From Silene noctiflora (Eukaryota; Streptophyta; Magnoliopsida; Caryophyllales; Caryophyllaceae), in NCBI GenBank assembly GCA_009801015.1, contig VHZZ01000741.1, positions 144,991 to 178,628 of the forward strand: a stretch of DNA of 33,638 nt, read 5' to 3'. Below the pieces are notes generated by a model. The model was not told the origin of the DNA. It made no database searches and worked only from the letters and a program-made list of their open reading frames with translations. Of this stretch, positions 11,714-23,800 are shown in pieces (position 1 is the first letter of the stretch; every line of letters begins with the position of its first letter). The position numbers were made by a program, and so were the translations under genes.

Positions 11714-11993
11714 TCGTTTGGTTCAACAAGTCGGAATGGAATGGAATGAAGTTTGATAGTATGGTGGTATGAAATTCTAAATCCATACTTGCCTAATCTT
11801 GTTTGGTTCACCACAAGATAGAAGGGAAGAATGAAGTTTGAATCCAAGGAAGAGGGTGGATATGAGATTTCAAAGGGTTGGGGTGGAGTTAGAATTCATT
11901 AAGTATCTAACTTCATTCCAAAATCATCCAACCAAACAGTTGAATGAACTCAATTCATTCCGTTTCGTTCCAAAGTAGCCAATCAAATACCCC
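11710..11993. mobile_element. hAT-like MITE with GTTTGGTT ends
   Basis: The left end reads AGGTCGTTTGGTTCAACAAG. The right end, reversed, reads AGGGGTATTTGATTGGCTAC, followed in both by GGAATGAA or GGAACGAAACGGAATGAA words. An internal GTTTGGTTCACC and CCAACCAAACAG add further inverted words. It abuts the ACTGAA-rich MITE. The superfamily is an inference. Confidence 0.4.
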
Positions 11994-13670
11994 TAAAATT
12001 AAGTCAGAAACAAGAGTGCCTTATAGGAATATGTACTCCACTTACAAAATATCCAATAATCCAAGTAGTCTGAATAATAATTCAGATTATTATTGTTGGT
12101 GTGTTAGCAGCAAAATTAACTACTCCACCATTTTGTCATCTCATACACACTTGCTCATTCTTATATTTATTTATTACCTTTTTTTTTCTTTTTTCTTTTT
12201 TAATTCATGTGCAAATAATAGTGGAAAATTAAAGTGATAAAGGCATTGAAAAGATATTTTGTAGAAGAATGAGTGTCACCTAGCTCCTAATATGACAGTG
12301 ACATATATAAAGAAACAAATTAAATATTTTCTTTGTCATGCTCTTCCTAATCACTTGTTATAAATTAAATATTGGCTTTGTATCTTAAATAATACATGAA
12401 CTTTGTTATAAGTATTATCTAGAAATTACTATCCAATAAAAAATTTACTTGAAAACTATATTTATATATTGTCGACTCTGGTACTTAACTAATGATCCTA
12501 TCCTTTAAATATTTTCTTGAAAAAATATTTATATTTTATCCGTAAATACATTTCATGAAGAATTAGAGAGAAAAATAAATAAAAGGTAAGAGAGAGAGAA
12601 TACAATTTATGTTTATTAATTAACCTATATTTGATTAATGATTATGATAAAGACTTTACTCCATACGAAGTAGATGTAAAGAGACAATTAACGTGTTTCG
12701 ATTTTTTTTTAACTGAATTCTAATGAAAGTATATAAGCTAGTTATGCCTAAAACAAAACAAATACAAGTATATTTTATTAGAACGCAAAAATTGTTTATT
12801 TTTACTTGAGAATTATAATTATAAAAAATAACTATAAAAATTGGTAAATTTGATCCTCTCAATTTCCTCTCTAATACACTTACGTTATATTATATATCTC
12901 ATTTCATTTATCTTTTCCTACTCAAGTGTATTTACCATCCCCCAATCTATCTAAAATTAGATTTGTTCCATAAAAAGCTAATAAACCTCTATTTCTTTTG
13001 AGAAATGAAGATGATCCTTACCTATAAGAGGACTACCTCTGATACTACTGGTGACCAAATAGTTATAGTTCTAGACTTCTAGGAAGTAAATGTCAGTTAC
13101 CAAAACTTAATACGGGTTAAATATATGTCACTTGTGTATATAGACAAATATAATATTTTTCCCTATACATTCTTAATTTCTTATATACACAAGTAGTATA
13201 TAGTTGACCCGTCTTGAAATTAAGATAGATAATACAGTCTTAAAGAAAACTTACTGCTAAAATTATCCCTATAATTTCTTCTCCTAATCGCTCATTTTTT
13301 CTCCCTTTCATTATACACAAGAAATAAGAAAATGATTTTAGACCCTATAAAACACTCTACCCTATCCGGAAATAAATTCAGACTACACAAAACATCCAAA
13401 AAAACGAGGGAAGAAAATTCGACTATTAAAAAAATAAAAAAAAATAAAAAATAAATGAGGGTGATGGAGAAACTAAAGTCAACTTGCATGAATGAGTTAA
13501 AAATTAAGCGGCAAGTTGCAGGTTGGTGCCAACAAATGATTAGTCGCAGTCTAAATCAATTATTGTAGTGCAGCCTTTTACTGATGTCCTTCTTGGTAGC
13601 TGTTCACAGATTCACAGCTATGCGCCTCTGCTCCTGTTTTTTGCGCAATGCGGATTTTATAAGGTGCGAC
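11994..13670. other. Intergenic AT-rich DNA, no gene seen
   Basis: Both strands show only short compositional open frames. A purine/pyrimidine-skewed A-rich run lies at 13425-13455. No TE ends, RNA genes or protein motifs were recognised. Confidence 0.4.
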
Positions 13671-13679
13671 TTGCGGAGT

Positions 13680-14765
13680 ATATTAGATTGACCCGACCCG
13701 ATTCTTATCCGCTTGAACCGTGAGCCAAGTCTATTTAGAATGAGATATTTTTCAATGTCTAGAGGCTAGCTGAAGACATGTTTTTACTTATTACGATGAT
13801 TACAAATATTTAATTCACTGCATTAGCAACATAAAAACTTACATTCAAATGGAAAAGTATAAGAAATATTAAACCAACTTTTTTGACCACTTGCTTGAGT
13901 CCAACTCGACTCGAAATAACAAATACCGATAAAAATGGCGAATCGATATGAACCCGATCGAATTTTAATTGAAATCAAAACTAAAGTCAACCAGATTAAA
14001 ACCGAAATATTTTAATCCGATTCAAAATCAAAACATATGACCCATTTGTAAGGACCGAATTAGATAGTACTTATATGACACATCACTAGCTAGTACTTAT
14101 ACAACATAAGGTGTACAATAATTGCATTCAATTCATTTGGGCCAAGTACCAAACCTTCATCTTACCCACGCAGTCAATGTCCTTTCATCACATGACCAAG
14201 GGACAAGGGTGCATTATCCGTTAAATCATGCAAATGGGTATGGGCTGCATCTAAATGGAGAAGAAAAACTCCGTTTTTTAAATCTAAGGAATTTCCGCTC
14301 AAAAACAATTGACAATAGATAAAGTAAATCCCCTTAATTTATAAATAGGTAAACTTTTTCCTTTTTTATCAATGTGGAACCAGACTTCCCATTGCCCACA
14401 TTCGTATGTACCATTCTACAAGAGCTTGCATGCTTGCCAATTTGCCAGCCGTGTCTCTTAATCTCTCATTATTTGCGTTTATTTCTTTTCGCACAAAAGG
14501 AGCAAATAACACATCAACTGGTTTTTCAAAAGGAAACGGAATTATAACTAGACTTTGTAAAATTGACCGATCCAAATAACCTGACTTGACACCTGAATTC
14601 AAGACTCAAACATGAATTGACCCGACTTAGTATAACTTGACTCGAATTTTTATTGTTGCAAACTCACTATTATCCACAAATAACTTGATACTAGTTGATC
14701 CGAACCCGAAATGACCAGACTAGACCCAAAATTAACCTAACCTAATTGACCCGTTTACCAAATCT
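13680..14765. repeat. Region with GACCCGAC-type subterminal repeats
   Basis: Words TTGACCCGACC, GACTCGAAAT, GAACCCGATCG, TTGACCCGACTT, TGATCCGAACCCG and TTGACCCG are scattered at 13690-14040 and 14560-14760. The same words recur at 16290-16400 and 16680-16800. They look like degenerate subterminal repeats of old DNA transposons. I could not fix terminal repeats or target duplications. Confidence 0.35.
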
Positions 14766-15111
14766 ACATATAACTTAATAATTGGTTTGCAGTATATTTT
14801 TATAGTGATTTTTCCACTGTACCAAACATTTTAAACAAGTTATTTTATTTGTCATCTCCTAAAGAAATCCATATATTTTTTGTTTCTCACATGGCAATGT
14901 TTTAGAGCAACTCCAACGATTACATTTAAGGATCTGTTTGCAAATATTGTAAATTATCAAGCAATATACTTACCATTGGAATACAAAAAATACGTCCTGC
15001 TTACAAGCGGGGTAGCTTTGTCAAGCTATGTTGCTTGGCTTTTAAAAATAATAACATAAGTAATTAAAAAACAATAAAATAATTTATATTATGAAATCAC
15101 AAATTCTCATT

Positions 15112-15200
15112 TAAGACGGTCACTATCCGTCTTAAGCTTAAGATGGATAGTGGCCTCTCACACAAATGCAAGTGGAAGGCAAATGGATATATCCATTAAA
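15112..15200. repeat. AAGACGG-hairpin repeat
   Basis: TAAGACGG (15112-15119) and CCGTCTTA (15127-15134) form a perfect 8-bp hairpin. A related AAGCTTAAGATGGATAGTGG follows, then CACAAATGCAAGTGGAAGGC, matching the sequence after the hairpin at 8240. This marks a second copy of that repeat family. Confidence 0.5.
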
Positions 15201-15829
15201 GAGTGTTGTGGCTACCACTTATTGTAGCTTAGAAAAAAGTATTGGGAAAGGCAAGGTATAAGTTGTTGTAGCTTGTTACATTGATAGAAAAGTAGAGAAT
15301 TTACCACTTTATACGTTAAGGGTTACTGCTATAACCAATTGGTTTTAGAGTAAAATCTCTTTGGGCTTAAGACATCTCTTGTAGCATAGATAAGACAAAA
15401 GCCAAATGTACAGGCAAATCCAAAAAAAAATGTCATATATGTTCAATAGTATGATATTTCATCGGTTTTAATCTTAAGACGAACTCTTTTCCTCTATTTA
15501 GACGTGGCTCACACCCGTTTGCTTGATTTAATATCTCTTTTATATATGCAAGTATTCCATATTATATAATTATAAATCACATCTAATCAACCTCAATTAT
15601 TGACGGGAAAATGCAACAATTATCTCACAAATTATTTCAAAATTGATTCCAATTACAACTTATTGTATCATAAATGATAAAGAAAAAATGAGAAAGAGGG
15701 TATAATCTAGCAATTTCCCATTTATCTCAAGCATATGAACCAAAGAAATGGAATCATATTCAAAGAAGTATATATGAAATTAATAACAAAGTAATAGACA
15801 TTATCATGCTTCAAAGTCACATTATTGTC

Positions 15830-15902
15830 TCCCTAAAATTAGGATTCGAACCTTTGTTATTGGTCCGATAAGATGCTCTTCAATTGGGCATCCATCATCT
15901 TA
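15830..15902 (-). repeat. tRNA-derived SINE-like head or tRNA pseudogene
   Basis: The minus strand contains AAGGTTCGAATCCTAATTTT, a good polymerase III B box. An A-box/D-arm-like GATGCCCAATTGAAGAGCATC lies about 40 nt before it. The acceptor and T stems do not pair properly, so it is not a working tRNA. It is probably a SINE head or tRNA relic. Confidence 0.45.
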
Positions 15903-16049
15903 TATTATATCTTTCTTATTGTAGATGCTCCCTTTGGTGGTTATGTATATCCTCTTCAAAATGCTCCATTTAAAGGAAACAAACTAGGTTCACTGTCACA
16001 AACTTTATAGCATAACCAAAGGTCCAAGAAAAAAGAGTCAAAAGGCTTA

Positions 16050-16219
16050 CCCTCTCCGTCTCAGTCAATTATTTTCCTTTGATTTTGGTACAAATCAAGG
16101 AAGGGGAAAAAGGCCAAATACTTAAATGATAAGTGGAACAAATCGAGTATGAATGATAAAACAATTGACTGAGACACCCAAAAATGGATTAGGACAACAA
16201 ATGACCGGGATAGCGGGAG
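16050..16219. mobile_element. Stowaway-like MITE
   Basis: Starts TA|CCCTCTCCGTCTCAGTCA and ends GATAGCGGGAG|TA. Inside, AACAATTGACTGAGAC (about 16159-16174) is the reverse complement of the left GTCTCAGTCAATTATT region. This may be two overlapping insertions of related elements. Confidence 0.45.
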
Positions 16220-16935
16220 TATATGTTTTCTCACAATAGTTAAGTATATATACTACGGCTACAGAATACTGAGAGATAACGTAAACAGGCAAAATTGACA
16301 CGGTCCGAATAAGCCGACTCATACCTGACCCAACACCTAAATAAAGCATCCGTATTTGACCCGTTACCTGAGTTGACTGAACCAATTTGGCCGGATGCGA
16401 ACGTTTATGGGTGCAAACTGAATATTATCTCTCTAATTAACTTGATAATAACAAACGTGAAATGGACCTATTACCTATCTCTAAGAGGACCGTTGCTCAG
16501 CACCATTGACAGATTCCCTCAATCAAGCAAATCTTTGATCTCCTTCCTCTTTTGTAAATATAGCTGTTGGTACATATATTTTCCATACTTACGAAGATTC
16601 TCGATGTATATATAAACTAGCATGTACAATGTAAACGGCAAGTTACGAATACAATCATTCATGAATATATCATTCTCAATTCATAATAGGACCTGAATTC
16701 GAAGTGATCCAAGCCGACCAATATGAGCCAAATTCTTAAAAACCTGAAATAACTCAACTCAAATTAACCCAATTCAGACCCAACCCGGTTGACCTGTTGT
16801 TAGGTCTAGAGCCAAGTCTCTTAAAAGGAAAAATTGAGCTCAAACTAGAGAGCGATTGAGCTAACACCCAAGTATATGACAAAGTTTTCGTACCCTACAT
16901 AAACCAAGCATAAAAATTTGTTAATTATCATATCC

Positions 16936-17220
16936 TTTTTTTTTGGGTACATGAGAGGGGCAAGCCCCAAGATAGACGGGGGATATCCACCCCGAAAATG
17001 TCTTCTCTAAGAATAGGTTAAAGATCGAAAGGAGGATAATCCATAATAGTTGGGATAGTGCTAGAATTGACTCCATAATTGGCAAGCCACTCACTTGCGC
17101 GATTAGCTTCTCTATAAGTGTGCTCCAGTTTGATTGTACAGCTAACGTCGTTGATTAGTTCTTTGCATTTTTTAACCAAATACTTAAGACTGTTACTAAC
17201 AAACTGATCTTCGAAAATAA
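16936..17220 (-). mobile_element. 5'-truncated LINE, RNase H end of the polyprotein
   Basis: The minus strand encodes LKYLVKKCKELINDV and then HTYREANRASEWLANYG before a TAA stop at 17018-17020. This matches the C-terminal RNase H-like tail of plant non-LTR reverse transcriptases, where H-YREAN-A--WLA is conserved. About 75 nt of 3' tail and an A9 tract (read as T at 16936-16944) follow, so the 3' end of a retrotransposed copy is intact. The rest of the polyprotein is missing; the 5' breakpoint lies near 17220. Confidence 0.65.
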
Positions 17221-17225
17221 GTTGA

Positions 17226-17325
17226 ACACAAGGCCCCGGCTAAGGGTACCACTTGGACAACAAAATAACTCCCTCTGTTCGAAATCAAGTGTCCTCGGCT
17301 CCCCGCTAAGGGTGGCACTTGGACG
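17226..17325. repeat. Duplicated GGCTAAGGGT...CACTTGGAC block
   Basis: CCCCGGCTAAGGGTACCACT (near 17235) and CCCCGCTAAGGGTGGCACTT (near 17300) are direct repeats of about 25 bp. Between them lies ACTCCCTCTGTTCGAAATC, a Stowaway-like end. The function is unknown. Confidence 0.5.
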
Positions 17326-17344
17326 GTTGGACCGCATGCCACCG

Positions 17345-17649
17345 TGTTAGCATGTCCCATCACCTAAATAGGAGAATTAGGAATCTATCAATGAATCAAT
17401 GATAGACAAGCATTAGGTAATTGGAGAATTAGGAATCTATCAATGATAGATGGAACATATTGTGTGACAAGGAAAACGATGTATTTCGATAAGTGTAGGA
17501 TAGTAGGCATCCTAGTTTCCTTATATCGTTAATGACATTCTACGATAAATAGAGGCTTCTGTCTAATGTAATATAAATACGAATGAACGAAAATATATGA
17601 ATAACACAAACGATAATCTTTCCGACTCTCTATTCTAATATTAAGCACA
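17345..17649 (+). mobile_element. Possible solo LTR remnant
   Basis: The stretch starts TGTTAGCATG. It has a TATA-like ATAAATAGAGGC (17542-17553), a GTCTAATGTAATATAAAT region resembling LTR polyadenylation sequence, and a pyrimidine-rich end TTTCCGACTCTCTATTCTAA. No flanking 5-bp duplication was found, and no primer-binding site follows. It also contains a direct repeat of GGAGAATTAGGAATCTATCA at about 17371 and 17424. Confidence 0.3.
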
Positions 17650-17714
17650 TTTATACGTAGTAGGTTTTAGTCTAGACAAGTTACAATGTTAAATACACAA
17701 TAAATTGGACATAT

Positions 17715-17823
17715 TCTTGTTTAAGACCGTCTAACTTAAGATGGCTCTCACAATGGATTATAATAGAGGTGGAAATGAAATGAGGTTGTAAGACGTCTTA
17801 AGTTAAGACGGTCCTAAGCAAGA
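17715..17823. mobile_element. MITE within the 3' region of the BCKDH E1-alpha gene
   Basis: The left end TCTTGTTTAAGACCGTCTAA faces the reverse complement of the right end, TCTTGCTTAGGACCGTCTTA, both continuing into ACTTAAGA. The inverted repeats are nearly 30 bp long in an element of about 109 bp. Its edge is 16 nt past the TGA stop of the gene, so it should be transcribed as 3'UTR. Confidence 0.65.
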
Positions 17824-17839
17824 CCTACTCTACAACAAC

Positions 17840-20800
17840 TCATAGAGCACTATCAGTTGGATAATCTTTGGGGTGTCTTCTTATGGATTCTCTAAGCCAT
17901 CTTTCTTGCTCATGTAGATCTTTAGTTGGTTGATCATATACATCTGTGAACAACTCCATCACCGGCGGCTTTTCTATTTTCTCGGCCACCTGAATCGCAC
18001 TTATCATCTGCAACAAAAAAATCAAACTATATCAATATTTGTAGCTGAAAATCATCCTAGAAAAACAAAATCATGTTGGAAACTGTAAACCAAACTTGGT
18101 GTTATTTTCACCTCTTTCTTGACCCTGTTTCGAATACTCGATTCTTGTTCTTCGTTCCACCAACCATTGCTCTCAACCCATTTCCGGAATCTTGTGACTG
18201 GACTTTTTTCAATCTTCCAGTGTTCAATTTCATTTACTGGCCTGTACTTGGTTGAATCATCAGAAGTAGAGTGGTGTGATACTCTATATGTTAAGGCCTG
18301 AAAATTTACGGCGTTTTAGCTCTTTCTGCTTTAGCAATGCTCCGAAAATTACTGTTGTTTAATAAAAGAACGTGAAGATATATCAAATGTACCTCAACCA
18401 GGACAGGTTTTTGTTGAGAAATCGCTGTTTCACGAGCAGCGCGGATTGTGTTGTAGACAGCGAGAGCGTCGTTTCCATCTACCCGTACGCTTTGTATTCC
18501 ATAAGCTCGACCCTTTACAACAACTCCATCACCTTCAAACGTAATGAAGGGATTGTTAGTTTATATTACAGCATCTATAACAGAATTAAGTGTGATATTG
18601 TTGCATAAAAGGCAAAACTCGCTATCTTTTTGGTTCTGATTACGAAACAGTACTTACTGTGAAATTGGTTTCATAGATGTATTGGAGGGAATCAAACTTT
18701 GAGTACTTACTGCGAAATTGGTCAGTGATAGGGGTACTAATTGCCCATCCATTGTTACGACAGATGAAAACAATCGGAACCTCCATGACTGCAGCAAAAT
18801 TCAAACCTGCATGGAAATCTCCCTAAGGAAAAGATAAAGAGTGTGACTTGTTAGCATCACAGTTAAAAAGTACTTGCAGAACAGCAAAGAGTGAATTTAA
18901 TGAGATAAAAAAATGTACCTCACTGGTACAACCGTCTCCCATGAAGGCCACGACACAAGCGTCTTTTTTCTCCATTTTCAACGAATAAGCAGCACCTGCT
19001 GCCTGAGGGAGTTGTGTACTGCAACAATAAAAAGAATTACTGATGACATTCAAGCAGCTATGTCACTGGAAATAACAGGCAATAATACAAGAAGAAAACT
19101 TACGCGATTGGAGATGAAATAGTGAAGAAATTATGCATCTTAGATCCGTAATGAACAGGCATTTGTCGACCTTTCCCTTGATCAGCTTTATTTCCAAAGC
19201 ACTGGTTTGTAAATTCCTGTAATGTGTAACCTCGCCAAAGTAACATCCCAGGCTCCCTATACTGTATTTATCACAATTCACAAAACCAACTATGTATCAG
19301 TTCGGTTATTTACTCATGACCTCGGTTTGAAACCCATCAGCACCAAATGAAAAAACAATTGAAGTGTGTTATGTGATGATGTTTGCGCGAAAGGGTGTTG
19401 ACGAATTGTACCTGAGCGAAGATTATGTCTTCATCTGAAAGAGCAGCTGCAGATGCAATGTTTATAGCCTCTTCACCAATGGAAGACATATAAAATGAAA
19501 TTCTTCCTTGCCTTTGTGCTTCATACAGAAAAGTGTCCATAACTTGCAGGGTGATCATGCTGCTATACATCCTTGTTGCCATTTCTTGGCTTACCTGAAT
19601 TGTCCAGGTCCGATTCGAATTGTCAACTAATCATGTAGTTTTCTATACCTCTTAGGCTCATATTACCAGTTCATTGTATTGGTGAGAGTTGTTTTTTGAT
19701 TCCTGATTATTCTCGTTCTTGGTTATTCGGAAACAGTCTCCTTGTTTATAAGGAATCGGGCTGTGCCAGTCCAAGACACATGTTAGTTAGGCCGATTGGC
19801 CATCTCTACCCGTAAGGCAGTAACCATCAACTTGTTATAGGTCTGATCTAAAATTATCAAAATGGTTAATTTACGACCTCTAAATAACCCAATTGTCAGG
19901 TCTACTCGCCATAGGCGAATTTGGAATCGTTGAATATTATCATGCAATGAGGTTTAAAGACCTATACATAAAGAGGGCTAGATAGTGAAGTCTTAAAATT
20001 AAAGACGGTCCATACCAATTGAGTTGGATTGTTCAATATAGGCCGTCCATTATCATTCAGAACTCGATAGCACGGTACTCTTGATTCAGCAGCCTCTGGT
20101 ATAAAATTCAAATGTGATGTATACATAACCCTGCCTCCTGGAAAATCCATACCCTACAAATTCATTAAAAACAAATTAAATTAATTGGTTATGGATGGGG
20201 TTATGTATGGAACAACTATTGACACCGAAAACTGCCCAATTTCATATGTTTTATAGAATGGTAGGGAACTAGGGTGAGGGTACATCTTTGACATTTATTA
20301 CGGAGTAGATTATTCTTAAAACGGTTTTTCTAAGAAATGCGGCATGTTCAATGGACATAAGATTAAGATGTCAATTAAGGAAGGACAATATATCCCGAGG
20401 AACCAGCATGAGAAATATATCATCTATTTCTACTCTGGGTTTAAGGTGAACCCGGTGCAATGACGGACCCACCTTATGGGTTCCGACTTCCGACTTCTGA
20501 GGTTGCAAGACACTAGAAAGAAATTTCTATTTGCTTTTTGTCTATTTTTTTTTTTTTTTTTTAAATATTTTTTTTCTTAAAATGACCCCGAAAATAATTT
20601 TTCAAGATTTGCCACTAGACAGGTGATGCACATTGATGATTCTATGCTCATCCTTGCCCTTGTCCTAACAACTAGAGCTGGTCATGGATGGAACAACCCT
20701 TTAGTTTTGCTAACAAAGCTGGCCTGAACAATGTATTTTCCGAAATTTACAAATTCCTAGTTCACAAACCCGTCCGTGGGCAAAAAAAATCTTACTAGCC

Positions 20801-23800
20801 CGGGCCCAACCCTCTAATTTGCGCTATTATTACGCCACTGGGGTAATATTGTTGTTGTAATTGTTGGTGAACGGGTGGGTGGTGGTGATACTATTAGTCA
20901 AACACAAGATAAAAGATATTTGACCTATTCAATCAGATGACCCAATTAATACTCCATTACAAATGGACACAACTACTCAAACTTCACATAGTAGTTTCAA
21001 TAAATGAAGTTATAAATGCATCTCATCAACCCCTAAGGCCCCAACCCTAGCCACCAAGGGTTCCTTTTTCTTTTCTTTCCTAAACAAATATCCCATTTTG
21101 TATATTTCTATTTATGAGAGTCTTAAATTTGACAATGACAATTCATGATTTATTTGGACTAAGATGTTAATAATCCAAATGTAGTGTCTAGATTGTGACT
21201 TGTTATACGTTAGTTATCATGTTTGCCATCTAATTAATATCTTTCACGAGGAATGAATAGGCTAGTGGACTACTTATCCCTTATGCCTCCAACTTGTGAG
21301 CTTTATTATTTACGCGCTCTCTTACATGTAAGGTCTCGTTTTAAAATAAATCAAATCTTCTCTAAGTTATAAATTATTGGCGTAATTTTCTCCATTTTTT
21401 TTACCGTAATCTTGTGTCTGAAGAAGTGAACTAAACTTATACATCCTCTATTCAAGACCAAATACAACATGAGATCATGGCACACTTGCCGATGCGAGAT
21501 TTGAGACGTAAATATCTTCAATTTTACGTTATAAAAAAAATATAAAAGTTAGATATTCTAATTGCATTTACAAAGACGAATTAAACAAAATTCCATATGA
21601 ATATACTTTCATTTATATATTGTGAGAAATATCGAATATTCTCTTCGAACACGAATAGTGTCAAAACATGAGATGTTGTATTTGGTTTTGAATGGAGGGA
21701 GTATTAGCTATATGAATCTTATAGAAGCTAAACTGATCTGAACTTAACTTTAGGAGCTAATTAAACTTGAAGGTAGTGTTCAAGTTCAAGAGAACAAGTC
21801 CTAGGAAGAAAACCAATATAGGATACTCCCTCATATTCTATATTTTCTTCCTTATTTCCGTATTCTGTTATTTGGGTTTCTTCCATATTTCCTTTTTTTG
21901 GGATGATATGAGTGGTCCAAATTCAATGATATGTGGGGTAGTGAGTTTTGTGTAATCCAAATTCACCATCTTATTTCTTGTGGAAAAATGAAAGGGGAAG
22001 AAAATATAGAATAAGATGGAGTATATTAGAGTATAAAACCGATTTTGGAACTTCAACCATCAGTTTTTAAGCTTTTGGTTGAGATGAGTTCTTAACATAG
22101 TATCAAACCCACTATGACCGAAAGGTCACGGGTTCGAACCTCACCCCCTCAATTCTAAAGTAGATTATTAGTACTAGATATCTTGAGACTTTAACGGTAA
22201 ACTCTTTTCAACCCCACTGCGGTGGGGTAAATAATTTAATGAATTTAAGAGAGAAGTGAGTGGTTGGTACTCAATACTGACAGTATAGAACAAAATATAA
22301 ATAGGTCCATGTGGTATTAAGGTGGTAAGTTAAGATGGACTGATTGACTAGTATGCAATACTATGCATGGACTGGAGTCTGGACCAGCAGACCCAAGCAA
22401 CGGACCACCCAACACTTGTTAGACTAACAACAATGTTTGTTAGTCCTCGTACGGTCTACATTCAATGCTTTTCATGCGGAACAAAATATGAATGCGGAAC
22501 GACCCTGCTAACCCTACATCCATCACTGATTGAATCCCTTCTGTGTTTGAATTCTCAACAACTTAGAGGCCGACCTTAAAATAAAATTTATTAAATTTTG
22601 AATATCAAATCGATAATTTTAACCATTTTGTAGAAGATTGTGGTAACGAGTGTTACCCTTTACTATAAGTTAGTTTCCCCGTCAATAAATTAGTACAACA
22701 AAGTGAAATACTTCGTATTTTTGTTGTTGTAAGACATCATCATGTCTAAAGGAAGGTACAACTGTACTATAGTAAAACCTTTTGAATACGGATCTAAGAA
22801 TTTGATATGTACTTGAAAGTGAATTATAGGTGAGGAGTTTTTGAAGTATTGGCATGATATAATTTCAGAACTTTTGATTTATATCCGATACGGAGTATAC
22901 TTGCTCTAACAAAATCAAAGTTGGTGGTCAATTATAAAGATGTCCATATCGTAATATGTCCATTATACGAAAGTTGTATGTACATAGTAACGGATATTGT
23001 ACAGGTTCACCTATATAGAACTACTAATTTCATATATGGTAATAAAAAAAACTCGAAATGTTAACTACAAACTTTAAATTTTTTTGTTGATGAGCAGATA
23101 TACTCACTAGTCCTCTTAATTCCGCTACTGCTATAACATTTGCTGAAACTTCACTAGTGAGATTACAGACTTATAAAATCAGTGGTGGAGCTAGGAGATG
23201 TTTATGAGTTACGGAGTACTATGAGTTTATGACTATTGAAGAGGCTTACTATTTGAGACAACTAATTTAATTAAAAAAATTAAATTTATTTATATGCATT
23301 AAACGATATCTATTAAATTATCTCAACCTTACCACGCGTCTCATAGGTTAGGAGATCGATTATGTCATTATGTATTTATGTGTAACTTTACGCAGGTATG
23401 ATCATGCACATTTAAAATTTAAATAAAATAAAAAAAAGTAGTGTTGTTCCTTAATAAATACTCTCGTCCCAATCAAAAATTTATACTTGCTTTATTTTCT
23501 TAATCGATTTAGTGGGATAGAGGGATTACTTCGCGCCTAATTAAGAAAAACAACAAATTAAGTAATACAATAATTATGCAAAAAAAGATCATACGTGTTG
23601 TTGTGTTTGTACTTTCTTATTTACACGAAAAATAAATAAAAAGAAATGTAAAGAACTCGTGAAACAACACATAAAATTACGTTAAAAGCGAAAAAAGAAA
23701 AAAAAAAGTGATAATAATAATTCAAGGTATAAAAAAAATTCAAAAAAGTTAAAAAAATTCTAACTAAAACATTGAAATTTTCCGTCTCCATAAAAAACTA

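Noticed and set aside
14369-14602. 77-codon minus-strand open frame (MNSGVKSGYLDRSIL...)
   Set aside because: No recognisable family; it overlaps a region of degenerate GACCCGAC repeats and has no neighbouring exons.
22080-22150. Possible LTR primer-binding site (ATAGTATCAAACCC) or true tRNA gene
   Set aside because: No LTR lies upstream, the match to the initiator tRNA complement is weak, and the tRNA stems do not form. A SINE-like repeat explains it better.
22213-22228. CCCCACTGCGGTGGGG hairpin as a terminator
   Set aside because: It lies inside a plant intron; bacterial-type terminators do not apply.
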